From the NCBI GenBank assembly GCA_003647375.1, contig QMMS01000036.1, positions 1-21,896 of the forward strand: DNA of 21,896 bases, written 5' to 3'. A model generated the notes under the pieces. That model was not told the origin of the DNA. It saw only the letters and a program-made list of their open reading frames with translations, and made no database searches. Source of the DNA: Deltaproteobacteria bacterium. Its GTDB lineage: Bacteria; Desulfobacterota; Desulfobacteria; Desulfobacterales; B30-G6. Made by a program: the position numbers and the translations under genes. Shown one piece after another: positions 6,489 to 13,059 of this stretch. Numbering within the stretch: the stretch's first letter is position 1; the number at the start of each line of letters is the position of its first letter.

Positions 6489-7475
6489 TTAAAGTCCTAT
6501 CGCCGGTGTCCAGACATAGTAAAACCCGGGTGCGAGATGGGTTGCCGCGTTCCGGATCCCCAGGTCGAACAAGGGTTTTGCCTGGACATTTGAACTCGTG
6601 GTCAAAGGATTGTAGAGATTGTCATTGGGAAATACCGTACGGCGATAGGCCACAACTTTTGCTTTTTCGGGGAGTCCTGATATTTTGATGGCTTCTGCTA
6701 CGGCTTCATCCAAATAGCCGATCCTGTCGATGAGCCCGAGTGCCTTGGCTTCAGCCGGCAGATAGACCCTGGCTGTGGATATCATGGACAGGGAGGTTTC
6801 TTCCAGGCCGCGATGTTTTACAACGAGTTTCAGAAACCGATCTGCAAGACCGTCGGTCAAATCCTGCAATATCTGCGTTTCTTCTTCTGTGGGCCGGCGG
6901 AATGGCGAGCCCATATCTTTGTTTTTGCCCGACTTGTTGACGTCCATGGTTAAACCGATTTTATCGATGAATCCCGTAACATTGGGCCTCATGAATATCA
7001 CGCCGATGGAGCCGGTGATGGTTGTCGGGTGGGCAAAGATCACATCTGCCGGAAGGGATACATAATAGCCGCCTGAGGCGGCGATGTCCATCATGGATAC
7101 CACGATTTTGGCTTTGGTGCGCTCCTTGAACGCCAGGATTTCATTGTAGAGGATATCGCTGGCAGTGGCTGTTCCGCCCGGCGAGTCCACCTTCAGGAGA
7201 AGGCATTTGATTTCCTTGTCCTTTTCGGCCATGCGTAGCTGAGAAACAATCTCCTGAACCATGCTTGGCATTGTTCGGAACGTGCCTTCCTTCGGACGGG
7301 TGGAGATGACCCCCCGCAGGGAGACAACCAGGACTTTCCCTTTTTCCGTTCCCTGCAATATCGATTCCTTGAGCGGATCCGATGCATCAGAAAACAGTTT
7401 TACCTGCGGGGCGGCACAGCCACCCATGATAATGATGCTTGTCAGTATCAGGACAATAAACCCTATTCGATTCAT
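6489..7475 (-). CDS. signal peptide peptidase SppA-like lipoprotein protease (family S49)
   Basis: This 328-residue protein begins with a lipoprotein signal peptide: MNR, a hydrophobic stretch, then MGGC with the lipidated Cys at 20. It should be anchored in a membrane facing the periplasm. The S49 protease core follows: KVDSPGGTATASD (95-107), the nucleophile S134 in DIAASGGYY, TGSIGVI (154-160), and the likely general base K186 in SGKNKD, 52 residues after the serine as in single-domain SppA. The length fits the short, single-core SppA class. It probably degrades cleaved signal peptides or damaged membrane proteins. A GGAGG site 7 nt before the ATG supports the start. Lipidation instead of the usual transmembrane anchor is a modest variation. 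Confidence 0.85.
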   Translation of the reverse strand: MNRIGFIVLILTSIIIMGGCAAPQVKLFSDASDPLKESILQGTEKGKVLVVSLRGVISTRPKEGTFRTMPSMVQEIVSQLRMAEKDKEIKCLLLKVDSPGGTATASDILYNEILAFKERTKAKIVVSMMDIAASGGYYVSLPADVIFAHPTTITGSIGVIFMRPNVTGFIDKIGLTMDVNKSGKNKDMGSPFRRPTEEETQILQDLTDGLADRFLKLVVKHRGLEETSLSMISTARVYLPAEAKALGLIDRIGYLDEAVAEAIKISGLPEKAKVVAYRRTVFPNDNLYNPLTTSSNVQAKPLFDLGIRNAATHLAPGFYYVWTPAIGL

Positions 7476-7524
7476 CTTTTTCCTCCGGTACGTGTTTATG
7501 GGTTTTGTTGTTGTGGAAATTCAT

Positions 7525-7565
7525 GGCACACCTGCTCGGGAAAAATTGCCCAGTTCAGGTTTTAC
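7525..7565. repeat. dispersed 41-bp repeat (second copy at 10857-10897)
   Basis: This stretch matches 10857-10897 at 36 of 41 positions, sharing CGGGAAAAAT and CAGTTCAGGTTT. The other copy is the right arm of a 164-bp palindrome; here only the one arm is present, so it looks like a half or decayed element. It lies in the leader region of the SppA-like gene. The rest of the gap 7476-7667 holds a weak hairpin, AAGGTT (7599-7604) with AACCTT (7622-7627), and no gene. Confidence 0.75.
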
Positions 7566-7667
7566 TAAATTGCTTTTCTCATGTCAAAGCTTTCCATGAA
7601 GGTTCAACCGCTACGCGATTTAACCTTGCTTTAAGGTCCGGGTTAAGGCAGGAGTCTGCGGGGTTCT

Positions 7668-8561
7668 TCAAAAACGACCGTTGAACAAGGATCCTGTATT
7701 GGTCAGATAAACACCCAGGCTGACCATGGCGGCTCCTGCCAGAAGGGAGATGGTAATGGGTTCATCCAGAAATAGAAATGCCAGTATGATGGCGGCGATG
7801 GGAACAAAATTGATGAACAGGCTGGCCTTTGAAGGTCCCAGCTTCTGGATACCCTCGTAATACCAGACAAAACCCAGGACCGTGCCAAAGAAGCCGAGAT
7901 AGAACAGGCTGAACCAGTTCACTAGAGAATAATCGAATATATCGGTGGATATTCCTTCGGCCAAAGCAGCTGGAAACAGCATGATGGCACCTGTGACCGA
8001 GGCATAGGTAACTGCTTCAATCGCAGAGAAGTCCTGCATGACACGTTTGCCGATCAAAGAATAGGCCACCCAGCTCAGGACGGCCAAAAAGATAAAAATC
8101 TCTCCGTATCCAAAACTTTCCGTCAGCATACCCTGGAGATTTCCCCTGGATATGGCAACCATGGCACCGGTCACGGACACCAGTATGCCGACAATTTTAA
8201 CGGCATTCAATTTTTCTTTAAACAGGAAAAATGAGGCAATGGTGATGAAAATAGGGTTGTTGGCAATTATGAGAGACGCCCTGCCCGCGTGGATGAGACG
8301 CAATCCCTTGAAGAAGAATACGTTATAGGAGAAAACCCCCGTGAGACCGAGCAGAAGCAGGTAGAATACTTTATCCTTTTGTATGGGGGGGAATCGGCCT
8401 TCCATTCGATACGTCATGAACAATAGAGGGATCGAGGCTATGACAAACCGCAGAAAGGCAGCGGAAAAGGGGGCCACATTGTCTGATAGCGTTCTCCCGG
8501 CAATGAACGTTCCTCCCCAGAAAATGGCCGTCATGAGGAGTTTGAAATGGATGAGTTTCAT
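7668..8561 (-). CDS. EamA/DMT family transporter
   Basis: This 297-residue integral membrane protein has about ten predicted helices arranged as two EamA repeats (about residues 5-140 and 150-290), the normal size for the drug/metabolite transporter superfamily. Signature parts include AIFWGGTFIAGR at the start, RFVIASIPLL in helix 2 and FLFLDEPITISLLAGAAMVSLGVYL near the end, typical of the second repeat. Such carriers usually export amino acids, metabolites or drugs. No substrate can be named. The Shine-Dalgarno site is poor (only AAAGA before ATG), so M10 cannot be excluded as the start. It lies 97 bp downstream of the alpha/beta hydrolase on the same strand. Confidence 0.85.
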   Translation of the reverse strand: MKLIHFKLLMTAIFWGGTFIAGRTLSDNVAPFSAAFLRFVIASIPLLFMTYRMEGRFPPIQKDKVFYLLLLGLTGVFSYNVFFFKGLRLIHAGRASLIIANNPIFITIASFFLFKEKLNAVKIVGILVSVTGAMVAISRGNLQGMLTESFGYGEIFIFLAVLSWVAYSLIGKRVMQDFSAIEAVTYASVTGAIMLFPAALAEGISTDIFDYSLVNWFSLFYLGFFGTVLGFVWYYEGIQKLGPSKASLFINFVPIAAIILAFLFLDEPITISLLAGAAMVSLGVYLTNTGSLFNGRF

Positions 8562-8658
8562 TTCTTTAAATAGCTTTTGCCAGGGCTTGGTTTGATCTGG
8601 CCTTTAAAAAAAATATGGAAACCCCTTCTAATGCAATCGGAACGGATTTTGACAACTG

Positions 8659-9267
8659 CTATAGATATGTCATCAACGTTGATGCCAGAATTTCGGCATA
8701 ACCCGAAAAAAAATGATCGGCCCCCGGTATGATTTCAAATCGTGCTGCCGGATTCCAAGAGGGCAGCTGTTCCTGAATCATGTGAGCCGGTGCAATGTCG
8801 TCCCTGGAACCGGTGACGACCAGTTTCAGGGTGGTAATTTTTTGAATATGCTCGAAATCGATAAATGCTACCGGGGGGGAGACCATGATCATTTCGGTAA
8901 CGGGTGCGTCCCCCGGAAGGATCTGAGCATTTACCCATGCGCCGAACGAATACCCTGCCAGGCAGATTTTATCAATGTTGATTTGCGCAAGATAGGCCAA
9001 TGCCCGGCAGGTATCCCTTTTTTCTCCCGTTCCTTTATCATAGGTCCCCTGACTACTGCCGACGCCCCTGAAATCGAATCGTAATGTCGTATATCCCTGA
9101 TGCTGAAACGCATGCGTGATGGCTTCCACCACCGGATTGTACATGTTGCCACCATACAGCGGGTGGGGATGCGAAACCACGACGCCTTTTTCACCGGCAC
9201 GGTGCAAAAGTCCCTGCAATTGAAGCCCATCGGATTTGAATGAGATTTTTTCTTCCTTGGTATCCAA
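8659..9267 (-). CDS. alpha/beta hydrolase, COG2945-like
   Basis: This 202-residue single-domain alpha/beta hydrolase has the strand-turn HPHPLYGGNM (33-42), FDFRGVGSSQG (64-74), nucleophile elbow GYSFG with S107, the acid in GSRDDIAP (D156 or D157) and the catalytic histidine H185 in GADHFF. Size and HPHPxxGG place it with small esterase/thioesterase-like hydrolases of the COG2945 type; the substrate is unknown. The only sensible start is TTG at 9267. It lies just 4 nt after the pheA stop (9274-9272), with AGAGAG immediately before it. Translation is therefore probably coupled to pheA, and the gene should share the Phe attenuator control. Confidence 0.8.
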   Translation of the reverse strand: MDTKEEKISFKSDGLQLQGLLHRAGEKGVVVSHPHPLYGGNMYNPVVEAITHAFQHQGYTTLRFDFRGVGSSQGTYDKGTGEKRDTCRALAYLAQINIDKICLAGYSFGAWVNAQILPGDAPVTEMIMVSPPVAFIDFEHIQKITTLKLVVTGSRDDIAPAHMIQEQLPSWNPAARFEIIPGADHFFSGYAEILASTLMTYL

Positions 9268-9271
9268 CTCT

Positions 9272-10378
9272 CTAGTCTTTCTTACGGTCGCTAACTTGCT
9301 TCAAACAGGCGACCGGCTGTTTGCCGTCATCCGCAGGATAGGTTCCGAGATTCTTCATGGAAATAGTCAGCTTTTCCATTTTATCCAGAACATCGGCGAT
9401 CTTTTCATTAGATTCCGAGCCTTCAAAATCCAGGAAGAAGCTGTAATTACTCGGTTCCGAACGCAGCGGCATTGACGCGATTCTCGTCAGGTTGATATCG
9501 GTTTCCGCAAAGAGGCGCAGGACGCTGTACAGACTGCCGGCCGTGTGGGGCGTGGCAAAGATAATCGAGGTCTTGTTGCCGCCGCCGACATTTGCCTCCC
9601 TGGACAAAAGCAGGAACCGGGTTGAATTGGAAGGTCCGTCTTCAATTTTTTCTTTGATAATTTCGAGATTGTAGAGTTCTGCACTCAAGGCACTGGCAAT
9701 GGCCGCCGCCGCTTTTAGATTCTCCCTTGCCAGCATTTTTGCCGCACCGGCCGTGTCATAAAAAGGTCTTGGTTCGAGCTTGTTCCGGGTGAGAAACCCC
9801 CGGCACTGTGCCAGGGCCTGGGGGTGTGAATAGACCATCCGAATTTCCCGGTAATCCGTATCTTCGGTTGCCAGAAGGCAATGGTTCACCGGCACCTTGG
9901 CTTCGCCGATAACCTTCAGACGGGTAGTGGTCAGCAGTTCATTGACCTGTGTTACGGCGCCTTCAAGTGAATTTTCCACCGGCACCACACCCAGGTCGAG
10001 GGCGCCTTCTTCGACCCCGCGAAAGACGTCCACAAATTCCATGCAGGGAATATAGGCACCCTCTGGAACCAGCCGGCGGGCTGCCACCTCCCCGTAGGCG
10101 CCGTGTTCGCCTTGAAAGGCCACCAGGGGACGATTTTCTTTCTGGAGGCGTTTGCTTTCCGTGATAATCGTCTGCAGCAGTTGTTTTGAGAAGGACCCTT
10201 TAATGAGATCCAGGTTCATCCGCTCGATCCGGGCGAGCATGGATTTCTCCCTTTCAGGATCGCTGACGGTCTCCTTGAATTTACTAGAGCGCAGCGCCAG
10301 TCCCATTCTCTCCTGGAGAATGACCAGAAGTTCCCTGTCAATTTTATCGATCCGGCTGCGAATCTCTTCCAGTTTCAT
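9272..10378 (-). CDS. pheA: bifunctional chorismate mutase / prephenate dehydratase
   Basis: This 368-residue P-protein makes phenylpyruvate from chorismate for phenylalanine synthesis. Domain order is the AroQ-type chorismate mutase helix bundle (about 1-85; RSRIDKIDRELLVILQER), prephenate dehydratase (about 86-262; VAFQGEHGAYGEVAA, PVENSLEGAV at 133-142, and the catalytic SNSTRF with T253-R254-F255) and a C-terminal ACT domain (about 270-350). In the ACT domain the usual GAL[VY] and ESRP motifs are GSLY (281-284) and ASMP (301-304), so Phe feedback binding may be altered. GAGGTG 7 nt upstream supports the ATG. The leader upstream contains a Phe-rich peptide and two intrinsic terminators. 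The next gene downstream begins 4 nt after the stop. Confidence 0.95.
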   Translation of the reverse strand: MKLEEIRSRIDKIDRELLVILQERMGLALRSSKFKETVSDPEREKSMLARIERMNLDLIKGSFSKQLLQTIITESKRLQKENRPLVAFQGEHGAYGEVAARRLVPEGAYIPCMEFVDVFRGVEEGALDLGVVPVENSLEGAVTQVNELLTTTRLKVIGEAKVPVNHCLLATEDTDYREIRMVYSHPQALAQCRGFLTRNKLEPRPFYDTAGAAKMLARENLKAAAAIASALSAELYNLEIIKEKIEDGPSNSTRFLLLSREANVGGGNKTSIIFATPHTAGSLYSVLRLFAETDINLTRIASMPLRSEPSNYSFFLDFEGSESNEKIADVLDKMEKLTISMKNLGTYPADDGKQPVACLKQVSDRKKD

Positions 10379-10411
10379 GTTTCACCTCGGTTGATATATG
10401 TTCTCTCCACT

Positions 10412-10442
10412 AAAAAAAACCCCGAGAAATCAATTCCCAGGG
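10412..10442 (-). terminator. second (proximal) intrinsic terminator of the pheA leader
   Basis: Read on the minus strand, CCCTGGGAA pairs with TTCTCGGGG over 9 bp (two G-T wobbles) around a TTGAT loop, followed at once by eight Ts (10419-10412). It stands 33 nt before the pheA ATG and just after the first terminator. Both terminators end in CTCGGGG plus a T-run, suggesting duplication or a fail-safe. Confidence 0.85.
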
Positions 10443-10445
10443 CTT

Positions 10446-10482
10446 AAAAAAACCCCGAGCGGCCTGAAATGTCCACCCGGGG
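10446..10482 (-). terminator. first (attenuator) intrinsic terminator of the pheA leader
   Basis: On the minus strand CCCCGGGTGG (10482-10473) pairs with CCGCTCGGGG (10462-10453) over 10 bp, including two wobbles, followed by seven Ts (10452-10446). Its 5' arm overlaps the sequence CCGGGTGGAC (10480-10471) that can instead pair with the end of the leader ORF, so termination and antitermination are mutually exclusive. Confidence 0.9.
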
Positions 10483-10520
10483 AACGTTACTGTCTATGAT
10501 TGTCAGATAACCGGATGGAC
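10471..10520 (-). promoter_or_regulatory. antiterminator pairing of the pheA attenuator
   Basis: GTCCATCCGG (10520-10511, minus strand, codons 25-28 of the leader ORF) can pair with CCGGGTGGAC (10480-10471) over 10 bp with one T-G wobble. The second segment contains most of the 5' arm of the first terminator. A ribosome stalled on the Phe codons at about 10541-10533 leaves the first segment free, so the antiterminator forms. A ribosome reaching the stop codon (10505-10503) would cover it and let the terminator form. Confidence 0.8.
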
Positions 10521-10592
10521 GTCTCTAAAGCAAAAGAAGAAGCGCCCAAAATGATAACGTATTGATTGACTATGGTTTATAGCTATGTTCAT
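10503..10592 (-). CDS. pheA leader peptide, Phe-rich
   Basis: This is a 29-codon ORF read on the minus strand, starting at ATG 10592 with AGGGGA 4 nt upstream and ending in TGA at 10505-10503. Its middle reads YHFGRFFFCF, so residues 15, 18, 19, 20 and 22 are phenylalanine: five Phe codons within eight. That density is the hallmark of the pheA/pheS-type attenuator peptides known in enteric bacteria. The last codons encode the strand that pairs with the terminator's 5' arm. The peptide itself should have no function after translation; its translation senses charged tRNA-Phe. By sequence it is not like the E. coli PheL peptide except for the Phe run. Confidence 0.88.
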   Translation of the reverse strand: MNIAINHSQSIRYHFGRFFFCFRDVHPVI

Positions 10593-10615
10593 AGGTCCCC
10601 TCTTGTGAGCATGTA

Positions 10616-10644
10616 GACATATTTAACCGAGTGATAATTGTCAA
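10616..10644 (-). promoter_or_regulatory. probable sigma-70 promoter of the pheA operon
   Basis: On the minus strand, a perfect TTGACA (10644-10639) is followed by a 17-bp spacer and TATGTC (10621-10616), a weak -10 box. Transcription would begin near 10610-10606, only some 15 nt before the leader peptide ATG, as is usual for attenuated amino-acid operons. The weak -10 lowers certainty. Confidence 0.55.
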
Positions 10645-10659
10645 GGAGAAATTATCACT
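10630..10659. promoter_or_regulatory. perfect inverted repeat over the pheA -35 box (candidate operator)
   Basis: AGTGATAATT (10630-10639) and AATTATCACT (10650-10659) form a perfect 10-bp inverted repeat with a 10-bp spacer, giving a 20-bp centre-to-centre distance. The -35 box lies in the spacer. The geometry fits a dimeric regulator touching one DNA face. It does not match the TyrR or TrpR operator consensus I know, so the regulator is unassigned. A small stem ACCC/GGGT with eight Ts (10662-10680) follows on the plus strand. Confidence 0.6.
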
Positions 10660-10729
10660 TGACCCATACGGGTTTTTTTTAGTATGAATTCCGGACGGTT
10701 AATGCGTGCTGGATGATGCTCCGAAGTTT

Positions 10730-10893
10730 AACCTGAAGTGAGCGATTTTTATCTCGATCTGCACCGATCTCTTGCGGATCGAGGGTTTGCAAAAAGCCTC
10801 GACAGACCTACGGGTATGCCTGTGTTTTTTTTCGAACCCTTCTCCATCAAGATTTCGGCACACCTCTTCGGGAAAAATCGCTCAGTTCAGGTT
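10730..10893. repeat. 164-bp imperfect palindrome upstream of the PilZ gene
   Basis: The ends mirror each other over 21 bp with one mismatch: AACCTGAAGTGAGCGATTTT plus one more T from 10730, against the complement at 10873-10893. The symmetry continues inward (CCGA, TCTTG, GGGTT and A-runs at matching distances) to a central hairpin, ACAG (10802-10805) with CTGT (10820-10823), followed by GTTTTTTTT, which by itself looks like a plus-strand terminator. The right arm recurs at 7525-7565. The gap 10681-10914 holds no gene. Confidence 0.75.
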
Positions 10894-10914
10894 TGACCCA
10901 AAACCCAGGAATGA

Positions 10915-11919
10915 GTGGCCTTTATGAAAACTGTATTGATTGTCGACAATGATCCGATCATGCTTGAAATTATAGCGAGCCTGTTGAGGGATCATAGTAT
11001 TTTTTTCCGGATCATAAAAGTTGAAAACAGTGCCAAGGCATTGAAGCTTATCGACAGGGTAGCGATCGACCTGGTGATTACCGGCCTGCGGGTACCAGAG
11101 GAAGACAGCATCAGTTTCATTCAAAAACTGAAAGAATCCTGGCCAAAGGTATTACGGGTGATTCTGACCGATGTGGTATCACCGACCTTGAAATCAAAAA
11201 TTGACCAGGTAGGTGTTTCCGCTTATCTGGAAGAGCCCATCAATATGGATGCTCTTACCGAGCTGCTGCTGGCTGAACTTAAGATAGCATATGGCGGCCG
11301 CATCCGCGGTATCAGTCTTTCATCATTTACCCAGATGCTCGAGCTGGAAGGGAATTCCTGTGTCCTGCGCGTCCGTGGAAGTCGTGAAACCGGAGAACTG
11401 TTCTTCAGTAAGGGTGAGCTGATTGCTGCAAAGCTCAGTGGGTTGAGCGGCAAAAAAGCAGCCATTGACATTCTGGGATGGCCTGAAACCATCATCGATA
11501 TCGATTTAGCACCGTTTGAGAAAGAACGGGAGATAAATACCCCCCTGATGAGCCTTTTGCTGGAAAGCCATAAGGCCGAGGATGAGCGGCAGTTTGGAAA
11601 TGCCGAGATGCGGCAGTTTCCAAGACATGACTGCCATATTGCGGTGGATTTCGATATCAGTGACTGGTCTTACGAGGGGGTTATAAAGAATATGAGCCTT
11701 AAAGGTGTTTATATCCAGACCCACCATCCGGTGACGGTCAGCAGTGAAATTTTGTTGGCCCTGACATCTTTAGATGCCTGGAGACACTGTACGATCAAGG
11801 GTACGGTTGTTCGAAGAGATGCCAAAGGGATCGGGGTGATTTTTCAGGGGTTGAGTCTCTATCAGCAACAGGTTGTCCAATCCTTTCTCAAATCGGACTT
11901 GGCCAAGGAGGAGACTTAG
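10915..11919 (+). CDS. pseudo-receiver / DUF4388 / PilZ protein
   Basis: Three domains are visible in this 334-residue soluble protein. Residues 4-122 form a receiver fold with the acidic start VDNDP, but the phospho-acceptor Asp is G57 (ITGLRVP) and the conserved Lys before Pro is E107 (YLEEP), so aspartyl phosphorylation is not expected. Residues about 126-200 resemble DUF4388 (GRIRGISLSSFTQMLELEGN, GELFFSKGELIAAKLSG). Residues about 232-325 form a PilZ domain with RQFPR (233-237) and NMSLKG (259-264), the RxxxR and [DN]xSxxG motifs that bind cyclic di-GMP. A signalling or motility/surface regulator is likely. The start may be GTG 10915 (AGGA 4 nt upstream) or ATG 10924, which gives the usual MKTVLIVDND receiver beginning. 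The gene is isolated and flanked on both sides by long palindromes. Confidence 0.85.
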   Translation: MAFMKTVLIVDNDPIMLEIIASLLRDHSIFFRIIKVENSAKALKLIDRVAIDLVITGLRVPEEDSISFIQKLKESWPKVLRVILTDVVSPTLKSKIDQVGVSAYLEEPINMDALTELLLAELKIAYGGRIRGISLSSFTQMLELEGNSCVLRVRGSRETGELFFSKGELIAAKLSGLSGKKAAIDILGWPETIIDIDLAPFEKEREINTPLMSLLLESHKAEDERQFGNAEMRQFPRHDCHIAVDFDISDWSYEGVIKNMSLKGVYIQTHHPVTVSSEILLALTSLDAWRHCTIKGTVVRRDAKGIGVIFQGLSLYQQQVVQSFLKSDLAKEET

Positions 11920-11924
11920 GGCTT

Positions 11925-12091
11925 GCGCAAAAATAACTTCACATTTTGGCATCTCAGCTTCAGCTCATCTTTGGCCGATGTCTCACTCGCAAAATCCGCG
12001 AAATAGCACGCTATTCCTGTGGTTTTGCTCTCTCGAATGAGCCAAACCTGAACCAAATATGAGCGCCAACTCTGCTAAGTTATTTATGCGC
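11925..12091. repeat. 167-bp imperfect palindrome, core AATAGCACGCTATT
   Basis: The ends GCGCAAAAATAACTT (11925-11939) and AAGTTATTTATGCGC (12077-12091) mirror each other at 14 of 15 positions. The exact centre is AATAGC-AC-GCTATT (12002-12015), flanked by GCAAAATCC on the left and GGTTTTGC on the right. The core is identical to that of the 5646-5792 element. It starts six bases after the PilZ gene stop and lies before the convergent membrane-protein gene, so it may also shape transcript ends. The gap 11920-12124 contains nothing else. Confidence 0.8.
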
Positions 12092-12124
12092 GAACCCTGT
12101 GGTTTTAAAACCTCAGATCGCATC

Positions 12125-12445
12125 CTATGCAGCACTATTATTGATCCAGTATATCATGCTGGCAACCAGATAATAGAGACCGAGTAGCTCAACACTAAAA
12201 AATATCCAATAATACCAAAGCCGGCGAATTAGCGATGTGGGCACAAGGATGCCCATCCCCACAGCTCCCAGACAGATTAAGGAATAAAAAGTATAATAAT
12301 ATCCCTTTGCCACCAATCCGGTCAGAAAAAACATGCTGATGTTCATGATCACCAGTAAATTGTTGAACCGGCTAAGATGGCTCCAGAAATTTACGTGTCC
12401 GGCAATAAATCCATTTTCCCAAATCCCATAACGATTTATCAACAT
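12125..12445 (-). CDS. small hypothetical membrane protein
   Basis: I do not recognise this family. From ATG 12445 the product has 106 residues, with three hydrophobic segments: FNNLLVIMNISMFFLTGLVA, YTFYSLICLGAVGMGILVP, and a Trp/Tyr-rich last segment, WYYWIFFSVELLGLYYLVASM. It should sit in the inner membrane. AAGGG, 8 nt upstream, supports this ATG over the TTG at 12490 that opens the frame. It is transcribed away from the small exported-protein gene at 12616, with a 170-bp divergent gap that should contain both promoters; I see no convincing boxes there. Confidence 0.6.
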   Translation of the reverse strand: MLINRYGIWENGFIAGHVNFWSHLSRFNNLLVIMNISMFFLTGLVAKGYYYTFYSLICLGAVGMGILVPTSLIRRLWYYWIFFSVELLGLYYLVASMIYWINNSAA

Positions 12446-12615
12446 ATTTTTGCCCTTTTTTTGTAAGGAATTTTGAATTGTACCGACCAATGAACCAAAA
12501 GGAAAGCTTAATTAATGATACCGAAACAAGGCTTTTCACACTATAAAACGTGACCAACTGTTTGTTGGCATAACGTTTAACAAGCGCATGTCACACATAC
12601 CATAAGGAGGCAACG

Positions 12616-13035
12616 ATGAACTCAAAAAGAATGTTTCAAATCGCATTAATCGGTTTCATCAGCATATTTTTCATTTCTTTTGCTTGGGCATCAGGCAATG
12701 CCCGGACCTTTGTACTTGAAGCGACACCGGACCACCCTGACGCAAATGGAACTGCGGTCATAGACGAGACCCATGTCAGTATACAGGCACGAGATCTCAA
12801 ACCCGATGCCGTTTACACGGTGTGGTTCGTCAATATGAAACCCAAAAAGAAAGCAATCGGTGCCGGTACGATGCCTTACATGTTCCGGACGGACAAATGG
12901 GGAGATGGAAACTACAGTGCGTCACTTTCTAAAACACCCTTTGGGAAATGGGCGATGGTCATGGTGGTACTGCATCCCAATGGCGACCCCAAGGACATGG
13001 ACAACATGGTAGGTGCTTTGAAAGCTCCTTTATAA
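12616..13035 (+). CDS. small exported protein of unknown function
   Basis: This 139-residue product starts with a clear Sec signal peptide: MNSKR, a hydrophobic core about 7-22, and a likely cleavage after AWA at 25. The mature part of about 114 residues is probably beta-rich (FVLEATPD, THVSIQARDLKPDAVYTVWF, KWAMVMVVLHPNGD) and has no cysteine or obvious catalytic motif. I cannot name a family with confidence. AAGGAGG, 5-6 nt before the ATG, gives strong translation. A terminator-like hairpin follows, so it is probably a single-gene unit. Its place just before the ECF sigma/anti-sigma pair makes it a candidate target, but no shared promoter motif was evident. Confidence 0.75.
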   Translation: MNSKRMFQIALIGFISIFFISFAWASGNARTFVLEATPDHPDANGTAVIDETHVSIQARDLKPDAVYTVWFVNMKPKKKAIGAGTMPYMFRTDKWGDGNYSASLSKTPFGKWAMVMVVLHPNGDPKDMDNMVGALKAPL

Positions 13036-13059
13036 TGTATTAATCGGTCCTGGTGAAAG

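Noticed and set aside
10802..10831. Stand-alone plus-strand terminator (ACAG/CTGT stem plus eight Ts)
   Set aside because: The stem is short and broken by mismatches, no plus-strand gene precedes it, and it is the centre of a larger palindrome, so I describe it there.
12563..12582. Sigma-54 promoter around TTGGCATAACG before the exported-protein gene
   Set aside because: The -24 element TGGCAT is acceptable but no GC dinucleotide is found at the -12 position with correct spacing.
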